From: Mytilus californianus
Taxonomy: Eukaryota; Mollusca; Bivalvia; Mytilida; Mytilidae
Assembly (NCBI RefSeq): GCF_021869535.1
Contig: NW_026262581.1
Span: forward strand, 121,610,771 to 121,674,770
Length of the DNA: 64,000 nt
Reading direction: 5' to 3'
Part shown: one piece after another, positions 43,605 to 55,310 of the stretch
How the letters are laid out: the number at the start of each line of letters is the position of its first letter
How positions within the stretch are numbered: position 1 is the first letter of the stretch
Position numbers and translations under genes: made by a program
The notes under the pieces: generated by a model
What the model was told of the DNA's origin: nothing
What the model saw: only the letters and a program-made list of their open reading frames with translations
Database searches by the model: none

Positions 43605-44220
43605 TAAGGGCATACGATACAGTTTCAGGGGAGATAATGACGTTGCTAACGTAAAATGTTATTTTTCGCGATGTCAAACAGTGACATATCGGGAAAAGAT
43701 GCATTTTTTGACTGATTTTAATCATTAGCTTGAAAACGAGTACATTGACCCCTCATTTTTAAAATGACATTTGGTTTGATTATGCATGAAGATTATTTGT
43801 ATCAATTTTTATGAAAAAATCACCGATGAAATTGTTTTAAATTAGACAAATATACAGCAAGAAATGTCGTTTTTTTCTAAAATCATTAAACTTTGATAAA
43901 AAGGAATTATTTCCAAAGAATTGTTGCACAAATTTAAAGCATTCTTATGCAAAGAAGATTTTCCAAATATTTTTTTTGAAAAATGAGCTTGTGCTTATCT
44001 TTTAAAACAAAAAAAGTTAGGTATGTATCCAAAGGATAGAAATGTCCAAGAAACCGAAATTTTGAGTAAATGTCTAAAATTCCGACCCTGATATATCTAT
44101 AAGTAGCACATGAAGGTATATTTTTTATTACATATTTGAATTGACAAGATGAAAAATAGCTTGTATGCAAATTTTATTAAATAAATCACCGTAGGATTAA
44201 AACTGTATCGTATGCCTTTA
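43605..44220. mobile_element. 616-bp MITE-like element with 21-bp terminal inverted repeats
   Basis: Left end TAAGGGCATACGATACAGTTT; right end AAACTGTATCGTATGCCTTTA, its reverse complement with one mismatch. It splits LINE coding sequence between the endonuclease and RT parts. The A/T-rich flanks make the target duplication ambiguous (TTAA or TTTA are candidates). No coding capacity. Confidence 0.92.
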
Positions 44221-45890
44221 AAAAGAGAAAACAAGTTTAAAAAACACGATGATTCTAAACCCTGGTTTAAAAATTTATGTGCAATAAACAGAAAGGGTTT
44301 TCATAAAGCACGCAAGAGGTATAGTTTTGTAAAGAATGCCGAAAATAGAAGATTGATGATTGAATCTAGCAAAAAGTATAAAAGCACATTAAACATTGCT
44401 TAAAAGAAATATCAGCAAAAGATGGCAGACGATCTTCGGAACCTTTCTAAAAGTGATAGCAAATCTTTTTGGAAGATTTTAAATAGTTTTCGCAATTCCA
44501 AAACAGATAATATAAATGATATTTCTATTGAATCTTTGTATAAACATTTTAGGGAGTTAAACAAAAACGATGAGGCAGATGAAAATCCTGGAGATTTTGT
44601 TTTTGATAATGATATTATACCAAAAACATTAATTATATCCTTAATGGTATTATAAGCGAAGAAGAAATTAAACTCGCTATTAGTAATTTGAAAAATAATA
44701 AATCAAGTGTTGATGATGGTGTCTTGGATGAATATATAAAGAGTACTGTTAACACTCTTATGCCTGTATATGTAAAATTATTTAACTTAATTTTTGATAC
44801 TAGAGTAATACCAGAAAAATGGGATGCTGGAATATTAGTGCCAATATTCAAAAACAAGGGTACAAGGTCGGACCCAAATTGTTACAGGGGTATTACCTTT
44901 AATTCTTGTTTCAGCAAATTATTTTCGTCTTTCCTAAATAATAGACTTGGTAAACTATCAGATTGAATCTCCCTTATTTCAAGCTCACAGGCTGGTTTTC
45001 GTAAAGGGCACTCAACTATTGATAACATATTTGTCTTGTACGCCCTAGTCATTATTTACTTTTCATTAGGCGGGAATCTTTATTGTACATTTGTTGATTT
45101 TAAGTCTGCTTTTGACACCATTTGGAGACTAGGGCTGTGGAATAAATTGCAAAAATCTGGTATCAGGGGTAAAATTTTAACTGTTATTTATAATATGTAC
45201 CAAAATTTAAAGACACGAGTCAAACTTGGTAAAGAGTACTCGGACATATTCAACTGTGAGATTGGTGTGAGGCAAGGAGAAAATTTGTCACCATTTTTGT
45301 TTTCAACTTATCTGAACGACCTAGAAGACTTTTTTTGTGGATAATAATGTAGACTTTCTAGAAAATATCTCAGATTTATGCTTAGAAAAATTATTGCTTT
45401 ATATCAAACTGTTCTTGATATTGTATGCTGACGACACTGTTTGACACATGTCTGAAACGCCCGAAGGTTTACAAAAAACATTGGAATCATCTGAGAAATA
45501 TTGTAATAAATGGGAACTAAAAGTTAACATTGGTAAAACAAAGGTAGTGGTTTTTAGTAAAAGAAAGATGAAGAATTGTAATGCATTTAAGATTAATGAT
45601 CAAATTATAGAAACAGTGGATTCATATTCATACCTAGGGATCATGTTTAATTACAATGGAACTTTTCCAACTGCTAGAAAGAAATTACATGATCAAGCCC
45701 AGAAGGCACTTTATGCCTTATTCTATAAAATACAAAATATCAGTATACCTATTAATTTACAATTTAAACTTTTTGATTGTATTGTTGTTCCAGTTTTGTT
45801 ATATTCAGCTGAAGTATGGGGTTTTGAAAATAAAAATTGTATAGAAAAAAAAATCTTCAATTTTGCAAAAAAATACTGAAACTTAGAAAC
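44221..45890 (+). pseudogene. LINE reverse transcriptase, several stops and frameshifts
   Basis: A pre-RT piece KPWFKNLCAINRKGFHKAR (44270s) precedes VIPEKWDAGILVPIFKNKG and CYRGITFNSCFSKLFSS. A stop follows, then QAGFRKGHSTIDNIF and motif A VDFKSAFDTIWR (45093-45130). Motif B is GVRQGENLSPFLFSTYLNDL; the catalytic YADD (LYADDTV) near 45424-45440 is followed by a stop. WELKVNIGKTKVVVFSKRK and YLGI complete the thumb. The order is that of a non-LTR RT. Confidence 0.88.
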
Positions 45891-46099
45891 ACCACACCTA
45901 ACTACATGGTTTATGGTGAAACTGGGAGATATCCTTTGGAAATTGTAATTTCATAAATTATCAACAATTATGTATAAATTGATGTTTGAATTACATAAAA
46001 CTAGTCCTAAAAGTTTTGTTTGGAGTAACCAGGTACATATGGATAAAAACCAGCTTAATTAAATATAAGACAAAGACTAACCGATCAATTCATTCAGCA

Positions 46100-46424
46100 T
46101 TGGGTATCACAGATTCAAAATTCTTCAAGGAGAGAATTCTATTCTCTATTCAAAAACAAGTTTGAATTGGAAAAATATTTGATGAATCTCGAGGAACATG
46201 AAAGGGTATTCATTACTAAATTGAGATGTGCAAATATTAGATTTCCTATAGAAACTGGAAGATGGGCCGGGATACCTAAAGAGAATAGAATTTGTAACCT
46301 TTGCAAAAACGGAATCGGGAATGAATTTCATTATTTATTCCAATGTGTATTTCCACCATTTGTAAAACTTAGAAAAACATATGTACCTAGTTACTTTAGT
46401 ACAAAATTTATCCAAGTGAGATAA
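46100..46424 (+). pseudogene. LINE C-terminal Cys/His (zinc-knuckle-like) tail
   Basis: Contains KLRCANIRFPIETGRW, then CNLCKNGIGNEFHYLFQC, a C-x2-C...H-x4-C arrangement at the end of this LINE family. The same motif appears in the separate minus-strand relic at 61709-62075. Confidence 0.8.
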
Positions 46425-46563
46425 AAATGAAAAATATGTTATCTTTATGTCATGCTCGACTATACAAAAACCTGTCATTGTTCCTTAAAAAAATCTCGGA
46501 AGTATTTTTAGAAAAACCATGTATCAGATTGAATTTCAATAGTATGTTGTAGCATGATATCAT

Positions 46564-47125
46564 ATATAAAAAAGAAGATGTGGTATGATTGCAAATGAGA
46601 CAACTCTCCACAAGAGACCAAATGACACAGAAATTAACAACTATAGGTCACCGTACGGCCTTCAACAATGAGCAATGCCCATACCGCACAGTCAGCTATA
46701 AAAGGCCCCGAAATGACAATGTAAAACAATTCAAACGAGAAAACTAACGGCCTAATTTATGTACAAAAAATGAACGAAAAACAAATATGTAACACATAAA
46801 CAAACGACAACCACTGAATTACAGGCTCCTGACTTGGGACAGGCACATACATACAGAATGTGGCGGGGTTAAACATGTTAGCGGGATCCCAACCCTCCCC
46901 CTAACCAGGGACAGTGGTGTAACAGTACAACATAAGAACGAACTATAAAAATCAGTTGAAAGAGGCTTAACTCATCAGATGGATTAAAAATACAAATACT
47001 ACAAATACAAGTGGACGTGGCCGGGTACTTGTACATCCAAACAACAAAAAGACACTAAGTACAGATCTGAGAGTACTCGAAGTTACTGACAGCTAGTTCA
47101 AAGCCACTAACAACTAATAAAAAAA
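46564..47125 (-). mobile_element. Retroelement tail repeat inserted in the LINE 3' UTR
   Basis: The best copy of this family in the window. From the left it reads AGAAGATGTGGTATGATTGC, CACCGTACGGCCTTCAACAA, GGCTCCTGACTTGGGACAGG and GTGGCGGGGTTAAACATGTT. ATCAT at 46559-46563 and 47126-47130 is a candidate 5-bp target duplication. Read on the minus strand, the order matches the 3' tail behind the RT ORF at 38949. Confidence 0.8.
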
Positions 47126-47390
47126 ATCATGCATATGTTCGATTTTACTGTATTTTCTCTGTATTTTGTCAGTCTCGCCTGCCATCATTTATGTATACAA
47201 TGTTAGTTTATTGTCCTCTTGTACACTTAATGTGTCTGAGGTTAAATAAATAAAGAATTTGAATTTGAATTGAATCAATCTGTCGCTGAAATGGACTCAC
47301 ATAATTATATATATTAATACATAATAGACAATAGTATAGTATAGGTTGGTAGCCGCGAGATTTAGATCAATGAGTTGTACAGTAATAGTT

Positions 47391-47530
47391 ATTCCATGAG
47401 GACGCGGTGTAAAGAAACTCAGGGATGATCCGACTCAGATCACCCCTGTTAGAACAAAGGAGTTGGGATGCAAGTCAAGTTAGAAGTAGAGACTTGTCGG
47501 TTAAGGTTCGAATCCCTATATTTTATTTGT
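47391..47530 (+). repeat. Dispersed foldback arm plus B-box-like sequence
   Basis: CAGTAATAGTTATTCCATGA then GGACGCGGTGT repeats the arm at 41322-41370. It is followed by CAGGGATGATCCGACTCAGA (related to 40985) and GGTTCGAATCCC (47505-47516), an excellent Pol III B box. No matching A box is evident, so not a tRNA gene. Confidence 0.4.
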
Positions 47531-49290
47531 TGTCCATATTCTTTAGTTTTCCGTTTCTCTTATTTTGTATGTTATTGTGGATATTTGTGTAACAAATAGC
47601 GGGTTTTCCCGTTTATTTTTGGATTATTATTGGCTATTTCACGTATTTGATAAGAAAATGATTACATCAATTTGTCCATTTTTGTTTTATAAATATAGTA
47701 TGATTTCATCTGTTTACTACATATTTTTACAAATGCTTATTCGCAAACCCTATGCGAGTAAATAGTGATGTGCCTAGAATAAGGTTTCTTGCTAGAAATT
47801 TCGGTAACACATATTCATTATATATACTTAGAAATAAAATCGAATATGTCTCATTTTGTAAATCACGGATAGTATTCAGATGCATAATAATTTTAAGACA
47901 GACGTTTTTTTCATGAATCAACGCTTATCCATTGTATCTATTATACAGAATTGCCTCAAGTTAATTGTCTTTTCTACATTTTTTCAATGGTACACTTACC
48001 ACTCAATCCCATCTCAAGTTCAATATCAAATATATCAATATTCAGTAAGACAAGAATAATAATCCTTTCCCAGAATATTTGTCTGGGTTTAAGGAAAGAT
48101 TACCTATTGTATAAGGACAGCAAGGGGCTTGATAATATAGGCTAACCCTTTTTTCTGAAAATAGCATATGAATTTTGTCTGCAGCATGTCCGACCAGGCT
48201 TTTAATGGAAACTTAGGAGTTGTGAAGATTCTTGTTGCGGAAGTTTTTAAGTGTTCTTTTTTTTTTCATTTTCAGTACGCCTGTGATGTCTGTTTGTAAA
48301 CGTGTTTTCGTTTCCCTTTGTCGATTAAATTCTTTCAAAAGCTTCTTACCTGTTATTGTTATCTTTTGCTTTGATCTTTGTATCGGCTTATAACACATTT
48401 AAAATTTGTACAAGAAGAGAATAAAGTCATTCTTATATAAGAGAAATGATCTTGTAATATATGAGAAATATCCAGGACACATTGTAAAGAAATATAAATT
48501 GTACTAGTATTTAGTATCATAGTAGCTTCATTCGTCACTTACGAGCTACAAAATAGCACTCAATTCATGAGCTGTTGATTTCAAAGTTAAATAATTGCGT
48601 TCCACACCGAGTCTTTACGTGCAATAGCTGTAAATCATCGTCCCCAAGTTAATCATGTTTTACATGTAAATGAACAGCACAATTTTAATTAAATTTCTAG
48701 CAATGCAATTTTCGTTGGGTAGTAAATTAAATCAGAATAGTATTTTTGTTAAATTGAACAAGTAATGGAAATAGTATGCACGAAGCAATTTTGATTTTCT
48801 ATTATTTTCCGAATCGTTTTATCACTTTAATTTCTATCGTTCCAAACACTGTGACAGTTGATTGCATCTGTTGTTAACGCGGAGAGCTAAACAAAATCAT
48901 ACTGAAACAATTCTGGATGGTGGCATTTAAAGCAAGCACTTATTTTTAGAGTTGTTTTAAATAGTAGCTATAAATACTGTCACAGTGTCGTCTAGACAAT
49001 GTGATTATGTATATATGAAATATTTGGCTTTAAAATTAACTGATTTACTGACTTGAAAAGATGTTTGGCTTCCAATATTCGTACACGTTAATGTTTTTTT
49101 ATCTTCTCAAATTCTTTTACCAAACATTTTTATTTCTTTCGGAGTACATTTGCGAATATATATTTAGCTTTCTATAGTGTTGGTCTTAATGGTACATGAT
49201 GACGGTTATCTTTACTGGACTGCTTTTTATTCTGTTTTTTTTTTCTCTCTCCAATGACCGTGCTTTGAATGGAAGACCGTTAAGATTAGA
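47531..49290. other. Intergenic stretch
   Basis: AT-rich; no gene or recognised repeat seen. Confidence 0.4.
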
Positions 49291-49294
49291 AACA

Positions 49295-49495
49295 TAGTTG
49301 AATCATGTCACATGTTCATGTGTCTTTCTCAAGCCAGGGTCCTCACCAGTGGTAAACATTATTCTAACACTTTGTTCTTGTGTTGGGTTGTTACGCCACT
49401 TCCCCGGGATGGATGAGGGACTGGGTAGAACTCTCGTAAACATGTTTAAACCCGCCACATTCTATAAGTGCCTGTCCCAAATAAGGAGCCTGTTT
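49295..49495 (+). mobile_element. Retroelement-tail fragment
   Basis: CATGTTCATGTGTCTTTCTC (49310s) matches the minisatellite unit. AACATGTTTAAACCCGCCAC and GTGCCTGTCCCAAATAAGGA are the tail module in plus orientation. The open frame crossing it (49298-49753) is therefore not a gene. Confidence 0.6.
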
Positions 49496-50246
49496 GATAA
49501 AAAAAAAAAAACTGTGCGTGTTTTACTGATAAATGGACATACTTTTTACAGTCAACATTACACTTTAACACTGACAGCAGCAATTCAGGCGAGACACAGG
49601 GTTCCGCGGACCTCTTTATGCATTTTTTTTATGTTCCGTGCATGTGTGTTGTTGTCCTATCTCGTTTTGTTAATATTTTTAATCTTTCAATACGGGAGAA
49701 TAGTCGATTTTTTTTATTGTTCTACAATAACTGACATGAAAGACCTATCGTAAACATATATATCTATACGATTATTCCAGATACTTTCAATCATCTGTTT
49801 CTCTGGACTCCTTTGTCACTTTCCCATATCCCTCACGAACTATTTTCCTTCTTCTACACATACTGCTCATTAACTGACGCATGCATATTCTTACAGATGT
49901 CACCTTTTTTTTATTTAGTCTTAAATTTGAAACGAGGAAATTGTAAGCCGATTAATTTTTCAGTACAATATAGCCTACAATCCGTGGACTCATTTCCAAT
50001 GCCGCTGCGACTAGGCCTTAAATAACATAAACCATTTTGTTTTCAGACAGCATTCTACTAGTAATTGTGTTAACGTGTACTATAAAGTGTATTTCTGCTT
50101 AAACATAATATCTATTGTTGTCAATCATTGTGTCTGGTATTAACGTTTTTTTGTGATAAAGTTAATTTGCTAATTTATGGTTTAAAGCAACACAAAAATA
50201 TTTCTTTTTTCTAATGCATTGTAATTCTGTATTTTTTTTTTTACAA
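49496..50246. other. Intergenic stretch
   Basis: T-rich tracts; no gene seen. Confidence 0.4.
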
Positions 50247-51248
50247 GACCCTGTCTATGAAGGGCAGTTCGGGTCATAATTCATTTTGTTACATTACGCT
50301 AGAGGTACGCGTAACAGGTCGTTCACGTACCGTAGAGGTACGTAACACTTTATTCACGTACCCTAGAGTTACGCGTAACTATTTGTTCACGTACCCTAAA
50401 GGTACACGTAACACTTTTTTCGCGTACCCTAGAGTTACGCTTAACTATTTGTTCACGTACCCTAGAGGTACACGTAACTGTTTGATTAATTATGCGGAAT
50501 AATCTTTATACCCTATGCACAATGAACTCGTCTGCTGGAGAATACTAATTGACCAATTAAATCAGGCCTTTTTACTACATTTTAATTACTTGATTAAAAG
50601 TTTTAAAACTCGATTAAAATTATTGATTGAAACCTATAATTATGGTTTTGGCAACAGATTGTGTACATGGAAAACAGTATTTTCCGTATGGTTTTGGTTG
50701 TTGCCAAATTTTAAGCAGTTTTTAGAGTTATCTCCCTTATCCAACACATCCTTAAAGGATATAATTAATTTCTTTCCCTTATAATTCTAGATATCTGCAT
50801 TCATTTGATGGGGATTTTTTCCTGGTGAATACTTATACTTTTCCTGACACAAAACATTTGTTCTTCTGTTGCAAGTAGTTTGAGGTTGGGGGGATAATGA
50901 AATGATGCTGACACAGATAATCCAGTATTCAGGGAAAGGGATGACAGGTTTCTGTTGTGGTTAGCTGCAAGAACAAACAGATACGCGTACCTCCATGGTA
51001 CGTGAACAAACAGTTACGCGTAATTCTAGGGTACGTGAACAAACTGTTACGCGTAACTCTTAAGGTACGTGAACAAAGTGTTACGTGTACCTCTAGGGTA
51101 CGTTAACAAAGTGTTACGTGTACCTCTAGGGTACGTGAGCAAAGTGTTACGCGTACCTCTAGGATACGTGAGCGACCTGTTACGCGTACCTCTAGCGTAC
51201 GTGTAACAAAATGAATTATGACCCGAACGGCCCTTCATACCTGTCTGC
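50247..51248. mobile_element. ~985-bp inverted-repeat element with subterminal tandem repeats (MITE-like)
   Basis: Ends ATGAAGGGCAGTTCGGGTC (50257) and GACCCGAACGGCCCTTCAT (ending 51238) are inverted. CCTGTCT flanks both sides (50249-50255; 51240-51246), a 6-8-bp candidate target duplication that hints at the hAT superfamily. Inside each end are ~30-bp tandem units pairing GTACGCGTAAC with TTCACGTACCCTAGAG (50300-50480 and, inverted, 50980-51200). The ~490-bp centre has no transposase. Confidence 0.85.
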
Positions 51249-52826
51249 CTGTACTGTTTATGACGTTGAGCTGTATGAAATATGATTTCAAATGAGTAGG
51301 TTGGTTGCTTAGAGCTCGGAATCTTTGATACTATATAGAGTTTATCATTGTTGTGTTATAACTTGTATTTTTTTGTTATCTATTGAGACATTCAAAGATT
51401 TGACATTAAGATTAAATTCTTCAAATCTCAAAAAAAATATTCAGATATGACAAACAACAACCACATTACGGTTTCAAAGAATGAACACTCACAGTTACTG
51501 AAAGTAATCTCAAAGTCACAAAACTGCTGAAATCATGCAGTTCTACACTCTAATAACGGTGACTATACTTCAAGTTGTTTATAGAAAAATATTATTCAAA
51601 ATGGTTGCTAGTATGCACATTATGAAAATCAACAACTGACCAAATGTAAAACTAACATTTATACAAGTAACTAACCAGCATTATTTACAGTAAGAAATAC
51701 ATTTTGTTTAACTTAAATTATTCTGCACGAATTGCGAACCATATAAAATGATTTTAATTCATAATAAAATAACTTATATTATAATAAAACACGCGAGCAA
51801 TGCTAATGATACGACTAATTAATATGAAAAGTATTCGGGTGATTTACATTTATGTATTCCTTTGAATTTGAATTAACTATTTTGTTATTTTTCACTAAAT
51901 ATAGAGTTACAAATTATAGATACAAAAATGTTTATGATTATGAAGAATATTACGAAATACCGATAATAAATATAATATTTCAAACCGACTATCAAATTTT
52001 ATACCCCTAAAAAGTAAACTGCATTAAGATAAAAGGAAACAGGAATAAATGGACTCTTCTTATTATCAGTATATGAGCATAAATCTTCTGAACTTCTTCT
52101 TTGAATACAAATAATCGATTCTTTGTATTATGTAAGAGGAATCAAGGGACTACTAATGTTCCAACAGTATAGAATGTAAGTAAAATGTATTCCGAACAAC
52201 TTGGATCTCATATGGCCTTTCATCGGAAAATGAAGTTATTGTTATTATGCAGACTAAAGATTTGTTGCAAACAAGAGCAAACACAGTACACTTTTCTTCT
52301 GTGTTATTATGTAACAATCATCGAGAATATGTTGTGAGGTTAGCACCTAGGCTGAGTTTATAGTAATCTCAGACCTAGGGTATGTTTTAATCCTTAATTT
52401 ACTTAACTCCTAAAGTCAAACATTTGATAAATATGTAACATCAAAAGGGTGATTTTGCATCATGGGGTGTAAATCTGGCAAAATGCACGTAAAAATACCA
52501 GAAATGGCAAACTTTGAATACAATAAACAACTTTACAGTATTTTCCAATTTAAGTCTTTAAATCATTTTCTTCAAAAGTTTGGCGGTTACTGGCTTCTAT
52601 CAGAACACTACAAATGGGTACACTTTTATTTTAACTATTTGTTCTCTAGTCTGTTGTTATTTTTGTTCAATGAAGGTCAAAGATAGATGATGCGATTCGG
52701 TTCAAAGAAAAACAGATGCACATATATAGTCAGAAACTATTTAACAGGTAGAATGCAAAAACAAATCAAGAAAAAAGATAGAAGATTATTGCTGTCTACA
52801 TTGTACTTTAGGAAACTAATTAAATA
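51249..52826. other. Intergenic stretch
   Basis: AT-rich. A 74-codon open frame at 52462-52686 has no recognisable content. Nothing else seen. Confidence 0.4.
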
Positions 52827-53481
52827 AATTTAGTGTTAATAATACTACCCTATTTATGTATAGTCTGCATTAGAACGACAACAATTAATTTAGTGTTAAT
52901 AATACTACCCTATTTATGTATAGTCTGCATTAGAACGACAACAATTAATTTAGTGTTAATAATACTACCCTATTTATGTATAGTCTGCATTAGAACGACA
53001 ACAATTAATTTAGTGTTAATAATACTACCCTATTTATGTATAGTCTGCATTAGAACGACAACAATTAATTTAGTGTTAATAATACTACCCTATTTATGTA
53101 TAGTCTGCATTAGAACGACAACAATTAATTTAGTGTTAATAATACTACCCTATTTATGTATAGTCTGCATTAGAACGACAACAATTAATTTAGTGTTAAT
53201 AATACTACCCTATTTATGTATAGTCTGCATTAGAACGACAACAATTAATTTAGTGTTAATAATACTACCCTATTTATGTATAGTCTGCATTAGAACGACA
53301 ACAATTAATTTAGTGTTAATAATACTACCCTATTTATGTATAGTCTGCATTAGAACGACAACAATTAATTTAGTGTTAATAATACTACCCTATTTATGTA
53401 TAGTCTGCATTAGAACGACAACAATTAATTTAGTGTTAATAATACTACCCTATTTATGTATAGTCTGCATTAGAACGACAA
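52827..53481 (+). repeat. Perfect 60-bp tandem array, 10.9 copies
   Basis: Unit TTAGTGTTAATAATACTACC + CTATTTATGTATAGTCTGCA + TTAGAACGACAACAATTAAT. Every full copy read is identical, with no substitution or indel. Because 60 is divisible by three and one frame has no stop, a 218-codon ORF (52833-53489) runs through it with a 20-residue period. Confidence 0.98.
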
Positions 53482-53677
53482 AAATATGAATGCAACCGAA
53501 TTCAATCTCATATCTATTTTCTTATTTGACAACTTGCTCTAAATTGCTAGCATGCAAGTTTTTATCAAAATGGAATGAAATATTTATTATAAAAGCCCCA
53601 TCTACTGAGGAGTTATCAAACCTAATTAAATATGTTATTTTACCATTTCTAGAAGTGACAAATGCAATAGCACATTT

Positions 53678-53797
53678 GAGATAGGAGCAATGTTCACTGT
53701 ACCATGTATGACGGGTAATGTCTGACCCTTCATTCATGAGATAGGAGCAATGTTCCCTGTACCATGTATGACGGGTAATGTCTAACTCTTCATTCAT
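53678..53797 (+). repeat. 60-bp direct duplication
   Basis: GAGATAGGAGCAATGTTC starts at 53678 and again at 53738; the two 60-bp copies differ at about four sites. It sits 200 bp right of the 60-bp array but has an unrelated sequence. Confidence 0.9.
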
Positions 53798-53804
53798 AAT
53801 TACT

Positions 53805-54160
53805 ATAAAAATAAGGAGATGAGGTACGATTGCCAAGAGACAATTTCCCATCAAAGTTCAAATATAGTGGATGTACCGGTAAGCAATTATAGGCAACCAT
53901 ACGGCCTTTAACAATGAGAAAAACCTATACCGTATAGTCGGCTATTAAAGGCCCCGACATGAAAAATATGAAACAATTCAATTGAGAACACTAACGGCCT
54001 AATTTATAACACAACAATTTACGAAAAACAAATATGACAGACATGAACCAACGACAACCACCGAACTACAGGCTCCTGACTTGGGACAGGCACATAAAGA
54101 ATGTGGCGGGGTTAAACATGTTTGTGAGCGCTCCACCCTAATACGCAATGTATCACTATC
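53805..54160 (-). mobile_element. Retroelement tail repeat, diverged copy
   Basis: GATGAGGTACGATTGCCAAG, CCATACGGCCTTTAACAATG, GGCTCCTGACTTGGGACAGG and GTGGCGGGGTTAAACATGTT in the same order as 46564-47125. Confidence 0.75.
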
Positions 54161-54617
54161 AGCTGTTTTGTACTTGAACTCTGATACCATTATGTCAAAT
54201 ATCTAAACATAACAGCGATTTTCTTTCAAAAGTGAATCAATTCATTTCTATACAGGTGTTCATCACGAAAAAGTAGTAATGACAAATAAAATTTGCAATA
54301 TTTCATCAAAATTGTCTTCATCAGAAATGTTTCGTTGTAAATAACATTTTTAGTTTATGAATATTTGTAAAAATACTGAAAATCTTTAAAATGTATTATG
54401 GATACTTTTTATTGTTTAAAGTCCACTAGGTATTATGAACTTTCCGATATATACTCGGAGAGTTAAACCATTTTTCTTAAGTTTATCGATGGGTAATCAC
54501 TGGTTTTGTTCATTTTTTTATATTATCTGATTTGCAAGAAAAACGATTCATATGTAGGTAGTCTGTATAATCAAGAAATTGATATTTTGTTTCATACATC
54601 ACGGATGTATGTGAATA

Positions 54618-55310
54618 TAAAATAAGAAGATGTGCTATGATTTCCAATGAGACAACTATCCACCAGAGACCAAATCGACGTAGATGTTGGCAACTATAGG
54701 TCACCATTCAAACTTCAACAATGAGCAAAACCCATACCGCGTAGCATGCTATATAGGCCACGACATGTCAAAATGTTAAACAATTTCAACGAAAAAACAA
54801 ACGTATGTAATTAATGTACAATGCAATAAACGAAAAACAAATACGATAGATAGGAACTAATGACAACCACTGTTTTACATGATCCTGGCCCGGTACAGGC
54901 ACATACAGAATCTGGCGTTGTTAAACATGTTTTAGGGGGGCCAACATTCATCTACTCTTATATGACAGTGATGAACAGCACAACATAAACCAAACTGTTA
55001 AAATCCACTGAACAGCGCATGACTCATCAGATCGATACCAGGTACAAAATAAACCAAACTGTTAAAATCCACTGAACAGCGCATGACTCATCAGATCGAT
55101 ACCAGGTACAAAATAAACCAAACTGTTAAAATCCACTGAACAGCGCATGACTCATCAGATCGATACCAGGTACAAAATAAACCAAACTGTTAAAATCCAC
55201 TGAAAAGCGCATGACTCATCAGATCGATACCACGCACAAAATAAACCAAACTGTTAAAATCCACTGAAAAGCGCATGACTCATCAGATCGATACCACGTA
55301 CAAAATAAAT
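54618..55310 (-). mobile_element. Retroelement tail repeat, old copy with internal 64-bp array
   Basis: Starts AAATAAGAAGATGTGCTATG, contains GACAACTATCCACCAGAGAC and a degraded tail module (CTGGCCCGGTACAGGCACAT). It ends in the 64-bp tandem array derived from its own ACTCATCAGAT segment. Confidence 0.75.
54986..55304 (+). repeat. 64-bp tandem array, 5 copies
   Basis: CAAACTGTTAAAATCCACTG recurs with starts at 54991, 55055, 55119, 55183 and 55247, exactly 64 bp apart. Each unit contains GCGCATGACTCATCAGATCG, so TGACTCA occurs five times. Only a few substitutions separate copies (for example GAACAG/GAAAAG). Confidence 0.95.

Larger units (their letters stand above)
42180..47275 (+). mobile_element. 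LINE (APE-type non-LTR retrotransposon) relic with nested insertions
   Basis: In order: ORF1 C-terminal remnant (42180-42467), endonuclease (42493-43600), RT (44640-45880), Cys/His tail (46100-46424), and a 3' UTR ending AATAAAGAATTTGAATTTGA at about 47242-47270, typical of LINE tails. Two insertions interrupt it: 43605-44220 and 46564-47125. Frameshifts and stops mark it as dead. Confidence 0.85.

Noticed and set aside
49298..49753. 151-codon open frame
   Set aside because: It crosses a retroelement-tail fragment and T-rich DNA; no protein-like domain.
50257..51238. Mirror-image open frames starting MKGSSGHNS and MKGRSGHNS
   Set aside because: They are the same terminal inverted repeat read from both ends of a MITE-like element.
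52462..52686. 74-codon open frame MGCKSGKMHV...
   Set aside because: An N-terminal MGC looks like a lipidation motif, but the rest is AT-driven Phe/Leu/Tyr and no family is recognisable.
52833..53489. 218-codon ORF of repeated hydrophobic 20-mers
   Set aside because: It is a direct consequence of a perfect 60-bp array with one stop-free frame; no start context or flanking gene structure.
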